A stretch of 64,000 bases of DNA, from positions 274,427-338,426 of the forward strand of contig VWZW01005395.1 of assembly GCA_013397115.1 (NCBI GenBank), in the 5' to 3' direction. Shown here one piece after another: positions 23,301 to 34,458 of the stretch (its first letter is position 1; every line of letters begins with the position of its first letter). Both the position numbers and the translations under genes were made by a program. Source of the stretch: Edolisoma coerulescens. Taxonomy: Eukaryota > Chordata > Aves > Passeriformes > Campephagidae. The notes beneath the pieces were generated by a model. That model did not search any database and was not told where the DNA came from. It was given only the letters and a program-made list of their open reading frames with translations.

Positions 23301-24492
23301 CTTTTTTTAGGACATTGCATAAAGACTCTGAGAAGCTGGAAAAGATTAAAAAAAAATTCTTAGACTAACATTGGAAACAAGGAAATGCTTCATCAGGAAT
23401 GAGAAACCAGGCTCTGCCAGCGTGCACAAACGAAACTGAGACCTTGGAGAAAAATATAGATTCAAAAATACCCTAAAAAGGAAAGACGGATGCCAGTGTA
23501 AGGTATTCAAATACAATAACAGCTACTGGAAAAACAAAGCCATAAGAGTTTAAATGATGGTAGAAATTAGCAACGTGAAGTAATTTGGATGGAATTGGGA
23601 CATAGATAAATAGCTGGTGCATGCTGCAGAGTAAAAAAGGTTGTGCATCATCTCAAAGGAGCACTTAGCTACTGAACACAGGCAGGTTGTGCCATAAAAG
23701 AGCTTTAGGAAGTAAATAATTTTATCCTCCCATCTTGCAGATAACCTATCCATGCTAACAAGTTCAAAAAGTGTTCTCTGCAATGGATTTGATTTAGCTT
23801 TGGTGGTGCAGAAAATACACATGAAAAAATCTGAAGTTCAACAGCAAACCCCATCCCTAACGAAAATTTTAGGACCTGCTTTAAAAGGTACCCTTACAGT
23901 AAAACTTATCAAAGGAGATGGTGAAAAATAGCTGGACTTCATACAGTGGGCTAAAAAAGGAGATTTCACCTGAAACCTCTCTGCACAGATTTATGGCACA
24001 GAGATAGTCCCAAAGCAAAGCATCTTCATTATACAGAGATTGCTTTTCTCTGGCTGCTGCTGCACATAACCAGACAGTCTTGAAGAAAAAAGAATACTTT
24101 TTTTTTTTAAGGAGAGCTCAGAGGCATTAGAGATTCTGAGAGGGAAACAAGTGGACACCTGCCCTCCCTTTTAAGAAGAATTAATTCCCAAACAGAGTAC
24201 TTTCTTAGCTTTCTTCTTAGGTCTTACAATTTCTAATCCAAGATCAGCAAAACAGAGGTTAAGGGGAAAGGATGAATTAAAGGCTTCCTGGTTTTAGTAA
24301 TAACAAACACTTTGAGAAAAAGCAATGGTACAGTGCAGTTTTCCTCTGGCAGAGCTTATCTGGGCAGAGCTGATTCCCAGCTTTGCAGAGCTGCTTGGGA
24401 GTTTTGCGGGGATGGAAGAGGGTTCTGGGCAGGGTGGGAGAAGCACAAGGGAGAAATTTCCATTTTCTTTACATAGCAACTGCCCCTTTGAC
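20386..24492. other. unannotated AT-rich sequence
   Basis: No gene or transposon is recognised. A-rich low-complexity DNA lies at 22081-22110, and short A or T runs occur near 22911 and 24100. Confidence 0.5.
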
Positions 24493-25080
24493 TCATAGAA
24501 TCACAGAATGGTTTGGGTTGGAAAGGATCTTAAAGCCCATCCAGTGCCACCCCCTGCCATGGGCAGGGACACCTTCCACTAGCCCAGGTCGCTCCAAGTT
24601 CCGATGTCCAAGCTCTCCTTGGACACTTCCAGGGATCCAGGGGCAGCCACAGCTTCTCTGGGCCATCTCTTCCAGTGCTTCACCACCAACCATGGTAAAA
24701 AATTTCTTCCTGATATCTCTCCTGAGTCTACCCTTCTCTGGTTTAAAAGGTCTGTCCCTATCTTTCTAGAAACCCCCTTTAATAAGGTCTCCCCAGAGCC
24801 CTCTCTTTTCCAGGCTGAACAATCCCAACTCTCCCAGCCTTCCCTCCCAGCAGAACTGCTCCATCCCTCTGATCATCCTGATGCCTCCCCTGGACTCTCT
24901 CCAGCAGCTCCACGTCCTTCCTGTGCTGGGCCCCAGGGCTGGGGCAGCTCTGCAGGTGGGGTCTCACCTGAGCACAGGGACAGAGGGGCAGAATCCCCAT
25001 CCCTCCCCTGCTGCCCACGCTGGGGGCTCAGCCCAGGATACAATTTTGGCTTTCTGGAGTCACAGGGCAGGACCCCCCTG
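24493..25080 (-). mobile_element. CR1 LINE 3' portion, about 590 bp
   Basis: It begins TCATAGAATCACAGAATGG and continues in order through CCTGCCATGGGCAGGGACAC, GGATCCAGGGGCAGCCACAG, a reverse-complemented pol C-terminal region and GGTGGGGTCTCACCTGAGCAC. On the minus strand the 3'-most pol codons are readable but broken. The right limit is approximate. Confidence 0.92.
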
Positions 25081-26324
25081 CAAAACACAACCTCAGCAGC
25101 AGAGGAAGCTGGAAGGGTTTCATCTACAACAGCTGATCCCTGGCACCTGGGAGTATTGTCACCTGTCTTCACTTTTCACAGGCAAATTGGTGCTCTCTGG
25201 ACTTGTCCTGACATCTTGAATGTAAATTGTTATCTTCTGGTTTTTGTGACATTTTGATTTACCCCTTCTTCTTGCATGTGAGTTGGAAATACCTAAATGC
25301 AGGCACAGCCCACAGAAGACAGCACTGGGAAGCCTCTGGACTTGAGATGCTGCCCATGCAAGTGGAAAAAGAAAAGTTTGACCTCTTACTAGATTTATAG
25401 GATAACTACACCATTTAAGTGTGCGTGGGGAAGATTGGAAGGAAAAGGTGGAACACTCAAAGTGGTTCTGTCTGACAGCTTGCCTTTGCAAAGGCATTGC
25501 GGGGGAATGAAGAGCTGAGATTTTAAAACAAAAGCCATGATTAAATATTTTGGGCAATATGACTGTAAAAAAAAGAATACCTGAGTTTGTGCCTTGTCAG
25601 ACAAAGCCAGATCTCCTGGGACTTTGACATCCCTACGCAGAATGCAGGAATTGATTTTATATTCACATATTAAATTTAGTTTTATGTCAATAGTGTTGCA
25701 CATTCTACTGGAAAACAAATGTGATCAGCATCAGCAACAAAAAGCACCATCTGCTACAAAAATGAACCATAAGACCATAAAGCAGTCTTTTAATAATTGA
25801 GATCTATTTATGTATCAATAGAGTTAATGTTTGCTAATAGGGTGAGGGAGAGACACAGGCCACGAGTTCTCATGATTTGCACAACTCATTGGTCAAAACA
25901 GGACCCTCAGTAATTAGACCATGCATATAAATTTTCTCTTCACTTTAAAAGTGGAATTATGTTTCTACCTAAATCAATAGAAAATAACGTTTCCCTGCCA
26001 AAACTGTAGTGACCATCTCCAGATAAATATTCAGCCTTGGAAAATCTTCCATCCGTATTCCCATTCAGCGGCCAGAAGGAGGGTTGTGTCTGATTAGTGC
26101 CAGGCTGGAAGGCTGCAGAGGTTTGGAGAGGCTGGCACAGGAGCTGCTCTCTGCCTCCTGCCTCTGCCATCCCGGAGACTGCAACACACGCAGGGCTTGG
26201 AGACACAGCAGTGCTCCTTCCACCGGCAACATATCCCACCAAGATGTCACGTTTGGCTGTGGGAAAACTGGGACAGGGAAGAAAATAGTTCTCTTTATGC
26301 TGGAAAAAGTTGTATTTGGGTAAA
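25081..26324. other. unannotated sequence
   Basis: It contains short diverged text near the CR1 edge, then AT-rich DNA and a GC-moderate stretch (26080-26260). No gene is recognised. Confidence 0.45.
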
Positions 26325-27270
26325 ACATCGTGTGTTCTGTTCAATATTTTTATTGACAACATGGATGAGGGTATTGAGTATTTCATTAGTAATTTTGTGG
26401 ACGACACTAAGCTGGGAGCATGTGTCAATCTGTTGGAAGGTAGGAGGGCTCTGCAGAGAGACCTGGAATGATTGGATGGATGGGGAAAGCCCAGTGGGAT
26501 GAAGTTCAATAAGTCCAAGTGCTGAGTCCTGCATTTTGGCCACAATAACCCCCTGCAATGCCACAGGCTGGGGGCAGTGTGGCTGGACAGTGCCCAGGCA
26601 GAAAAGGACCTGGGGGTACTGGTCGACAGCTGACTGGACGTGAGCCAGCAGTGTGCCCTGGTGGCCAAAAAGGCCAATGGCACCTGGCCTGGATCAGGAA
26701 TGGTGTGGCCAGCAGGACCAGGGCAGGGATTCTTCCCCTGTACTCGGCACTGGTGAGGCCACACCTCGAGTGCTGTGTCCAGTTCTGGGCCCCTCAGTTC
26801 AGGAAGGACGTGGAGATGCTTGAACGCGTCCAAAGGAGGGCAGCAGGGCTGGTGAAGGGCCTGGAACACAAGGCCCATGAGGAACGACTGAGGCAGCTGG
26901 GGTTGTTTAGCCTGGAGAAAAGGAGACTCAGAGGTGACCTCATCACTCTCTACAGCTCCCTGAAAGGAGGTTGTTGTCAGGTGGGGGTTGGTCTCTTTTT
27001 CCAGGCAACAACTGACAGAACGAGAGGACACAGTCTCAAGCTGCACCAAGGGAAACTTAGGTTGGATGTTAGGAAAAAGTTTTTTACTGAAAGAGTGATA
27101 AAGTTCTGGAATTGTCTGCCTGGGCAGGTGGTGGAGTCACCATCCCTGGATGTGTTTAAAAAAGATTGAATGTGGCACTCAGTGCCGTGGTTTAGTTGAG
27201 GTGTTAGGGCACAGGTTGGACTCCATGATCTTAGAGTTCTCTTCCAACCTGGTGATTCTGTGATTCTGTG
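26325..27270 (+). mobile_element. CR1 LINE, reverse-transcriptase C-terminal part to 3' end
   Basis: About 945 bp, 5'-truncated. The beginning encodes the start of the RT catalytic-box region (VLFNIFID... then FVDDTKLG, near 26391-26411, where CR1 usually has FADD). In-frame stops follow (for example after the LQRDLE segment and in the VDS-LDVS segment). From about 26700 to 27166 one frame is uninterrupted and reads as the CR1 pol C-terminus (GILPLYSALVRPHLE, EERLRQLGLFSLEKRRLRGD, LDVRKKFFTERV). The copy ends in the CR1 tail GGTGATTCTGTGATTCTGTG. It is a dead element, since the N-terminal RT and endonuclease are missing. Confidence 0.95.
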
Positions 27271-28989
27271 TTAGTTGCCCACACTCTGATGGTTGCTGTT
27301 ACCCAGTGACAGAATTTGGACTGCTGTAGCTGGCCAATGAAACAATATAAGTGTAATGGTAAACTGTTTTGACTCGGGCTGGAATTTGTGGGTTAAATAA
27401 AAGGGGATCCCCTGCCATTCTGTAGGCTTGGTTTGAAAGAGGCAGTTCCATTTTCAGGCATTTCGTTTCTCAAGCAATGACAGCTGGAGGATAAGAAGAG
27501 GCGAAGTGGAGAGCAATTGTCCACTTTTGTAGCCTTAATATCCTATCAATTAACTTACTGTAAAAAATTAATGGATCAAATTTTAATGGGCTTGGCCCTT
27601 TCTGAGGGGGAGGAAGAGGCTGGTGAAGGAAAAAAGTGTTTACCATCTTCTTAAAGGACAAAAAATTCAGGAATTTTTTTGGGAAAACTCAGCAGAAAAT
27701 GTAATGAAGTCCTTGCAGGCATAACTTCAGTGAAGCCACAAAGTTTGGGACTGAATTTGCTTAATATATCTCAGGTTAACTTTCTTCAGTACTAATAAAT
27801 CTGAGGTAAGGCACTCTGATGCCCAAAAGGTGCCGTGTGTTGCTGTGCTTTGCAATATGCAGCTTTTGTGGAATTTTAATAAAAACCAATCAACAATTTT
27901 ATTCAGAAAATCTAACAGTTTGACACTCTGTGTCTTGTCCTGCTTACTATCCTGGGTTGAAAAGCACAGTTAAACACTATTAAAATGGAAAAAAAGAATA
28001 CACTTATAATCCTTATAAAAAAACATCTAGAGGTTTTTTGCTTTTGCATCCTTGTAGGACCTATACTTTTGAAATTAGAAAGGAAAACACAATGCTTCCA
28101 TCAGTGGCAGAAAATAATTCAAGAGCATGACAAGATTAATAATCAGATTCTCTGATGACCAAACAATATTTAAAGTTCTTTCTGAATTTTTTTTTTTAAT
28201 TTAGCTAAAGAGTATATGAAAATTCTGTGTAGTAGACAATAATGACTCCTTTTTTTTCACTTGTTATCTGCAAGGTTTGCAGAGAAATACAGTTGCAGCT
28301 AGAGATCTATTTCTATGCCCATTTAAACTCATTCATGGACACTCAGACAATGCCATGACTGTTCAACTTATACTAATTTCAGAGGGATTAAAGCTCCCTT
28401 ATTTATTACATAAACAAGATGCAGAAAATGTGATCATTACTGGACTTGGATCAGCTCTTATAGCCAAAAATCATTGGCAGTCTTTAGAACAACTTCCAAG
28501 GGCTTTGCATCAAAAACCCCAAAACAGACCCTAAGGGGCTGTTAATCTTGGGCAGCATTAACTCCTGTGACCCTACAAACCTCCCAGACATTGCCATGGA
28601 TGAAGCAGCTTTCTCCTACTCACACACTTGGCATGAGGAACACAAAGCTCCTGGACAGCGAAGGGAAAGAAACCAACTGAGAAATTGTGGTTATTTCGGC
28701 TTCTTTGACAACCTCGGCCATCAGTAGGCAGCGAGGCATCAGGACTGAAAAGCCAAGGAATTGCTGAAGCACTGGCTCTCAGGTGTGAGACAGTGCTGAA
28801 GAACGAGTAACACGGACACTGCAAAATTCATCAATTCAGAGGTGTTGTACAATTTAAGCTGTCGTTGAGCGTAGTCCCGAGCCACTTTTCAGATGGTAAT
28901 AGCATTTACTTCTGGTTATGCACAGATACAATTGGCATCGTTCCTGAAAGTTTGCAGGAGGGTGAAAGGTCTCCCACTCTGTTCTGCTC
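27271..28989. other. unannotated AT-rich sequence
   Basis: A modest plus-strand open frame at 28277-28534 (85 codons) encodes nothing I recognise and lacks supporting splice or promoter evidence. Otherwise no features are seen. Confidence 0.45.
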
Positions 28990-30388
28990 ATCTGGAGGAA
29001 CCTCTGGACTGCTCTGGGAAAGAAACAGGATGACCTGGAAGCCACCACCATGAAGTTGGAAAATTGTGATCTGATCACTATCAGTGAGACTTGGTTGGAT
29101 AAATCCAGTGGCTGGAGTCCTGCTTTCAATGGCTATGAACTGGGAAGGAAGGAAGGAAGGAAGGAAGGAAGGAAGGAAGGAAGGAAGGAAGGAATCGGGG
29201 AGGGAGCTGCCCTCTAAGTAAAAAAAAAATGGATTGATTGCACAAAGCTGTCCTTGAGAAACAGCAATGTAGAGGTTGAGGGTTTGTGGGTAAAGAGTAG
29301 AGACCAAGCCAACAAAAACTTCTTTCAGATCATCCGAACACAGGGAGCCTGGTGATGAAAGGTTCCCACTGCAACTGCAGGAAGCATCACACTCACAGAA
29401 CCTAATCCTAGCAGGGGATTTCACCCACCCAAATATCTGCCAGAACCAGGAGGCACCAAGGTGAAAGCAGTCTTGAGTGCATCAAGGGTGATCCAGAGGA
29501 TTCAGAAACCCAAGTGAAGGAGATGCCTTACTGGATCTGTATCACACCTGCTCAGAGGAACTCTTTGAAGTGGAAGGTGATGGTTGCCTTGGTTGCAGGG
29601 ATCATGCCCTGGTGGAATTCATGATCTCAAGGGCTATAGCCCAGGAGACCAAGACCCAAAACCCTAGCTAAGTGAATGTTCGGTTTAAAAAGTGATGGAT
29701 GGCATTTCCTGGGGAGCTCTCCTCAGGGATGAAGGAGCTGGACAGAGCTGACAGCCCTTTAAAACATTTTTCTTACAGCACAAGAACCCTTGATTCCCAT
29801 GTGCAAGTAACCAAGAAAGAAAGGCAGAAAACCAGCATGACTGAGTACCTGGTCACACTGAATCACAAGAGGGGAATGTATAGGCAATGGAAGCAGGGAC
29901 AAAAATCCTGGAAAGAATATAGGAATATGGTCCAAGAGTGTAGGGAAGGGGTCAGAAAAAGTAAATCATGTTTGCAGCTAAGTTCAACAAAGAATGTGAA
30001 TAATAATTTTATTAAATAATAATAATGTCTCCATCTGGTGAGTAGGGCAGAAAAGGAAGATTAACAAACATATACCCCTGCCTTGCACCTCCAATAAATA
30101 ACACAGGAGGGCTGGTGATAATTGGCATGGAGAAGGCTGAGGTGCTCAAAAACTGATTTTGCTTCAGTTTTCAGTGGTGATCGCTCTCCTCACACTTCTC
30201 AAATCCTTTAAAGTCAAGTCAGAAACTGGGGGGAAGAAATCTCTCCCACCACAACTGAACATCAAGTTTGAGCTCATCTGAACATGAGCACAGACAAATC
30301 AGTGGGGCCCGATTATATGCATCACTGGGTACTGGGGGAAGTGGCAGATGTCATTTCTAGGCAGCTCTCTCCATAATATTTGAAAAGC
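28990..30388 (+). mobile_element. CR1-like LINE endonuclease half, 3' part missing
   Basis: Translated pieces in changing frames follow the order of CR1 ORF2. An endonuclease start (DLEATTMKLENCDLITISE then TWLDKSSGW, near 29035-29110) is followed by later endonuclease residues. A 106-codon open stretch (29699-30019) has the basic linker (KRGMYRQWKQGQKSWKEY). The segment before RT (KSVGPDYMHHWVLGEVADV) is near 30300-30350. Multiple stops and frameshifts make it non-functional. A GGAA microsatellite lies within the endonuclease. The element stops where an LTR starts (about 30390) and does not resume after it, which is unusual because LINE copies normally keep the 3' end. Confidence 0.75.
29143..29194. 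repeat. GGAA tetranucleotide microsatellite
   Basis: Thirteen perfect or near-perfect GGAA units (52 bp) lie inside the CR1 endonuclease relic. GGAA is the core recognised by ETS factors, but no function is implied by the repeat alone. Confidence 0.97.
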
Positions 30389-30389
30389 C

Positions 30390-30815
30390 CTGGCGTGGTT
30401 CTGGTCAGGACAGGGTTGTTTTTTTGCCAGGAGGGGCACAGCAAAGACCCTGAAGTTATTCTATACCGACTCACATCGTTGCCAGGTGTGGGGGAAAAGG
30501 ACTCTCTCCGGGGAACAGGGATTCCTCCTGGTGGAGAAAACATGGCTGAAGGAACCATGTGGAATTGTCTGTTTTCAGGGAGCTTTTCTGTGTCAATCAT
30601 TTCTTTTCCCATCTGTCACTAGTGCTGTTGCTCTTAGCCTTCCTTTTCTTATCTCATCGCTGTTTCCAGCACCTTGTTCTGATCTCAGCCCACGATCTGC
30701 ACTTTTCTGCCCCTAGCTCTCCTCTCCAGCTGACAGGTGAATTTTTCAGAGAATCTTGGAGAAGGCACTGGGTTGGGGAGCACTGGACCATTCTTACTCG
30801 TGGACATCACGACAG
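30390..30815 (+). mobile_element. avian ERV LTR, diverged
   Basis: It starts with TGGTTCTGGTCAGGACAGGG-like text (shared with 42999). It continues with a GGAGGGGCACAGCAAAGACC segment, then GAACCATGTGGAATTGTCTG and CACTAGTGCTGTTGCTC. The later GCACTGGGTTGGGGAGCACTGG-type text suggests the right side. The 5' end abuts the truncated CR1 endonuclease relic. Ends and target duplication are not resolved. Confidence 0.6.
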
Positions 30816-32261
30816 TCATGTGAAGTCTGCATTCACAGGAAGAAGGGAAACAGCACTAGCCTTTGTCTCTTTTGCTGCCTTACATCGAGAGACTTTTAAT
30901 CTTATTTTGATGCGAAGCTTCTGTTTTCTGATGGATTTCTGTGTGGAAGACAACTGTGGTAAAATACTTACTTTACACTTAGTAAATTCCTGCGCAAAGA
31001 AATTCCAAGTGCAGTCTCTTCAGGGTGCAGGTTTTAGACAATGCAAAATAAATGTGTAGATTTAGAAATGAGAAAACTGCTGTTGTAGTTTGAAGTCTAC
31101 TGTCTTAGCAAAGTTATGGAGGTAGAAAAACACGACTCCATGAATGTACATGCTGCAGTTTGGTCAGACAAAATGTAATTTTGATATAAACTTCAGGATT
31201 GATTCTTTCTCTGGAGGCTGAAATTATGAGCTAATCAGAGACAGAACAGAAAAAGCATCTGTGTACAAGACAGCATAACATTTCAGTAGAAATCTAGCAA
31301 CTCTAGAAGTCCAGGACTTAGCTGGGATTAATTCAGAAATCTTTACATTTTCAGTTTCTCTGTATGTCAGACAGCATATATTACATCTGGATAAAACTGC
31401 AGCCACTGCTTTCTTTGTTCTTTTAAACACATTATATTTTTGTAGAGCAACAGAACATGGCAGAGTACTGAAGGAGAGGATAAAATACATACTCGAGGTT
31501 ATCATTTGCACACACTGAAGTAAAAGATCTGGTCCTAAAGGGCAATATTAAGCCCTGTCAGTGGTACTGGTAACCCAATTAACTATGAATGCTATTCAAG
31601 TGCAGCAATGTCAAATGACATTTTGCTCCTTATATATTGATAGGCCTGCGAATGCTGGAAATAAAAATCATCTTTAAGGCTGGATTCCGGTATATTACAT
31701 TTGTTCTGCAAGCTGTTAAACTCTATTAGTTTTCTTTGACCAAAAAAGGATGCAAAAGGACACATGTACCAGTTTTGTTGTTTGTTGACACATTGTAAAA
31801 GAACAATATACTCTTTTTTTTACTTCCCCCAAGAAGATTTAAAGAGTCACTGACGTTAGTAAACAAATAAAAGAGAGTCATAAAGATTCTTCACAATTTT
31901 CTTGTCTAGAACTTGTATAGAAGAAAAATAATTACCGTTGAAATTTCTTTGCCAAATTACGTAGGTTGTGATTTGTTTCTCTTACAGATAAAAGTGGCTG
32001 TGAGGAAATGGCTATTATGTCTTTTTAAGTTCTTTTAAAGGCTATTACCCTTTCCATTTGTGAGAACTTTGGTTCTCTCTTTTGCTTTATTATCTATTAG
32101 GTCCTCATTTCTCGCACCTTCTCTGTTGAGGGTTTATCAGAAGTCTCAGATTTGTCTGTGGACTAAAGGCCTTTTTTTTTTTTTCCATGAGAACGTTTCA
32201 AATGAAAACTTTTTCCTTTTCTGTGGCGCCTAATTTCCTGAGTTTCTTTTTCTGAAGAATT
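30816..32261. other. unannotated AT-rich sequence
   Basis: No gene or repeat is recognised. The preceding CR1 relic does not continue here. Confidence 0.5.
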
Positions 32262-32742
32262 AAGGTAACTACAAGGATGGGGAAGGGTCTGGAGGGAAAG
32301 ATTTACAGGGAGGGGCTGAGGGCACTTGGTCTGTTCAGCCTGGAGAAGAGATTGAGGTCAGACCTCGTTGGGTTCTTCAATATCCTCGTGAGGGGAAGAG
32401 GAGGGGGAGACACTGATCTCTTCTGTCTCATGACCACTAGACAGGACCAAAGGGAACATCTGGAGCTGTGTCGGGGAGGGTTATGTTGGATATCAGGGAA
32501 AGGTTCTTCCCCCAGAGGGTGCTGGGCACTGCCCAGGCTCCCCAGGGGGTGGGCACAGCCCCAAGGCCACCAGAGCTCCAGGAGCGTTTGGACAACACAC
32601 TCAGGGATGCACAGGGTGGGATTGTTGGGGTGTCTGTGCAGGGCCAGAGGCTGGACTGGACGATCCTGGTGGGTCCCTTCCCACTCAGGGTATTCTGTGG
32701 TTTTGTGATTCTACGATTCTGTGATTCTATGATTCTATGATG
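32262..32742 (+). mobile_element. CR1 LINE 3' end with full tail
   Basis: It contains the pol C-terminal LGLFSLEKR segment (32325-32350), then GGTTCTTCCCCCAGAGGG, GGGATTGTTGGGGTGTCTG and GACGATCCTGGTGGGTCCC. It ends in five to six ATTCTATG-type tail units (32700-32742), among the longest CR1 tails in the window. It is 5'-truncated. Confidence 0.95.
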
Positions 32743-33029
32743 CTACTACTACAAATTCCTGCTGCTACAGACATAACTGCTTTTCATACCACCGTTAAAA
32801 AAAGATCTGCCTCACTTGAAGGGATGAAGAAATGGACAGGTCAGGGTCAGCTCAAGGATGAGGTGGTCAGCAGTAAGTTAAAATGTGTGCTCTGGGTTTC
32901 CCAGCTGCCAGCTCTGGGGCATGGGCACGGACTCTGCTGCAGGGGTGGGGCAGCCCATGAAACAACAGCCCATGGCAGGGACCTTCAAGCACAAGGCTGG
33001 AAGGTCTCATTGTGTGTACCATCACACAA

Positions 33030-33345
33030 CAAACAAGGCTGGAAAGGCCCACAGTGTCTGATCCCACCTCCCTGCTCCAGCAGAGCCATTCCAGAGCACA
33101 TGGCACAGCATTGTCCAGATGGTTCTGGAATATCCCCAGTGAGGAAGACTCCACACCGTCCCTGCCCTCTTTCAGTGCTCGGTCACTGCACCAGAAAGTT
33201 CTTCCTCATGTCCAGGTGAAACTTCCTGGGCATCAGTCCCTGCCTGTTCCTCTTGTGCCATTTCTGGGCCCCCTGGAGCAGAACCTGGTCCATCCTCTTG
33301 ACAATAACACCAAAGACCCTCAACTCTCCCTCCTACTTTCAGTGC
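33030..33345 (-). mobile_element. CR1-type LINE fragment (different subfamily)
   Basis: Reverse-oriented text (CAGCATTGTCCAGATGG, CTCGGTCACTGCACCAGAAAG, TTCTTCCTCATGTCCAGG, GGAACAG reversed) follows the layout of older CR1 subfamilies. It lacks a recognisable 3' tail. Confidence 0.6.
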
Positions 33346-34186
33346 GTGCACCTTAGATTTCTCCCGTACTTCAGCAGACTTGTCAATTAATGGATTCTGC
33401 AGGGAAGGCAACGCTGAGCAAAACATCTCAGAGCTGAGTGCTTTGAGGGATGTGTGAATGCCTGCAAATTTATTTCTCAGGTTTCTCAGTGTAATGGGCT
33501 ATAACTCAGTGCAGGTATGGTATCAAAGTCTGTTTCTCTTGGAGAAAGTGAGAATAAAATCTGGGAGACTAATGGAACATAAAATGCTTGTTTATGCCCC
33601 TGACAGGGCTGTCTGTGTTGCTCTCTACATCTGAAGCACATGCAGACACACATTACCCATCTGACCTGCTCTGTCTGGGGCAGGCATTTGCTGCTCCATG
33701 CAAGTAAGCCACAAGGAAATAAGGAGCTTTTAGTCATGTATTAATAAGCTCTCAGTTCTTTGCTTACCTAATTAAGCAAGAGAGGAAACAGGAACAGCAA
33801 ACCCTCAGAACCTCACATTCCCTGGACTGATCTTTGCATCTTTGTACTTGGACTAAGTTCATGGCAGGTGGCTGATGAAACCAATAAAAACAACAATAAT
33901 ACTGTTGAGAGCTGAAATTTGGATTGAAAATTCTTCATTTAATTTGAAATTAAAATTTCATCTTTTTTTTTTTTTCTTGGAGGAGAAAATAATGATATTT
34001 TATAACAGTTCATGTTTTCCAACTTTTATGGGCCTCTTTGCAGTTAAGACCCTTGAAACATTTTGCATTAACATTTTCAGGAACTCTGGACCCTCTTCGT
34101 GAAATCTGGACAGACATTTTCTGGAATACTTGTAGTCACAGCTCAGTGTGACATGGAATTCAATGTCTTCATGGACAGAAGGGAAA
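33346..34186. other. unannotated sequence
   Basis: No gene or repeat family is recognised; a T-run lies at about 33964-33976. Confidence 0.5.
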
Positions 34187-34458
34187 CAGAGAATGGTTTG
34201 GGTTGGAAGGGACCTTTAAGTCCCACCCGGTCCCATGGTCCACACTCACTATCCCAGGTTGCTCCAAGCCCCATCCAACCTGGTCTTGGACACTTCCAGG
34301 GATGGAGCAGCCATAGATTCTCTGGGTAACCTGGGCCAGGGCCTCACCACCCTCCCATCTAACCCTGCCCTCTGCAGCGTGAAGCCATTCCCCTTGTCCT
34401 GGCACTACAAGCTCTTAAAATAGTCTCTCTTCATCTTTCTTGTAGGCCCCTTCCAGGT
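34187..34458 (-). mobile_element. CR1 LINE 3'-end fragment
   Basis: GAATGGTTTGGGTTGGAAGG followed by GACCTTTAAGTCCCACCC, CCAACCTGGTCTTGGACAC and TTCCAGGGATGGAGCAGCC is diagnostic of a reverse-oriented CR1 end. The tail is missing beyond ACAGA. Confidence 0.92.

Noticed and set aside
25940..27049. Minus-strand open frame of 369 codons
   Set aside because: Most of it is the antisense of the plus-strand CR1 at 26325-27270.
28277..28534. Plus-strand open frame of 85 codons as a gene
   Set aside because: Unknown peptide in AT-rich DNA with no splice sites, promoter or repeat context to support it.
29143..29194. CRISPR-like array
   Set aside because: The units are contiguous 4-mers with no spacers, so it is a plain microsatellite. 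No other spaced direct-repeat array was seen in the window.
28906..29424. Minus-strand open frame of 172 codons with repeated Leu-Pro-Ser-Phe units
   Set aside because: The repeat is the reverse translation of the GGAA microsatellite, and the rest is antisense of a LINE relic.
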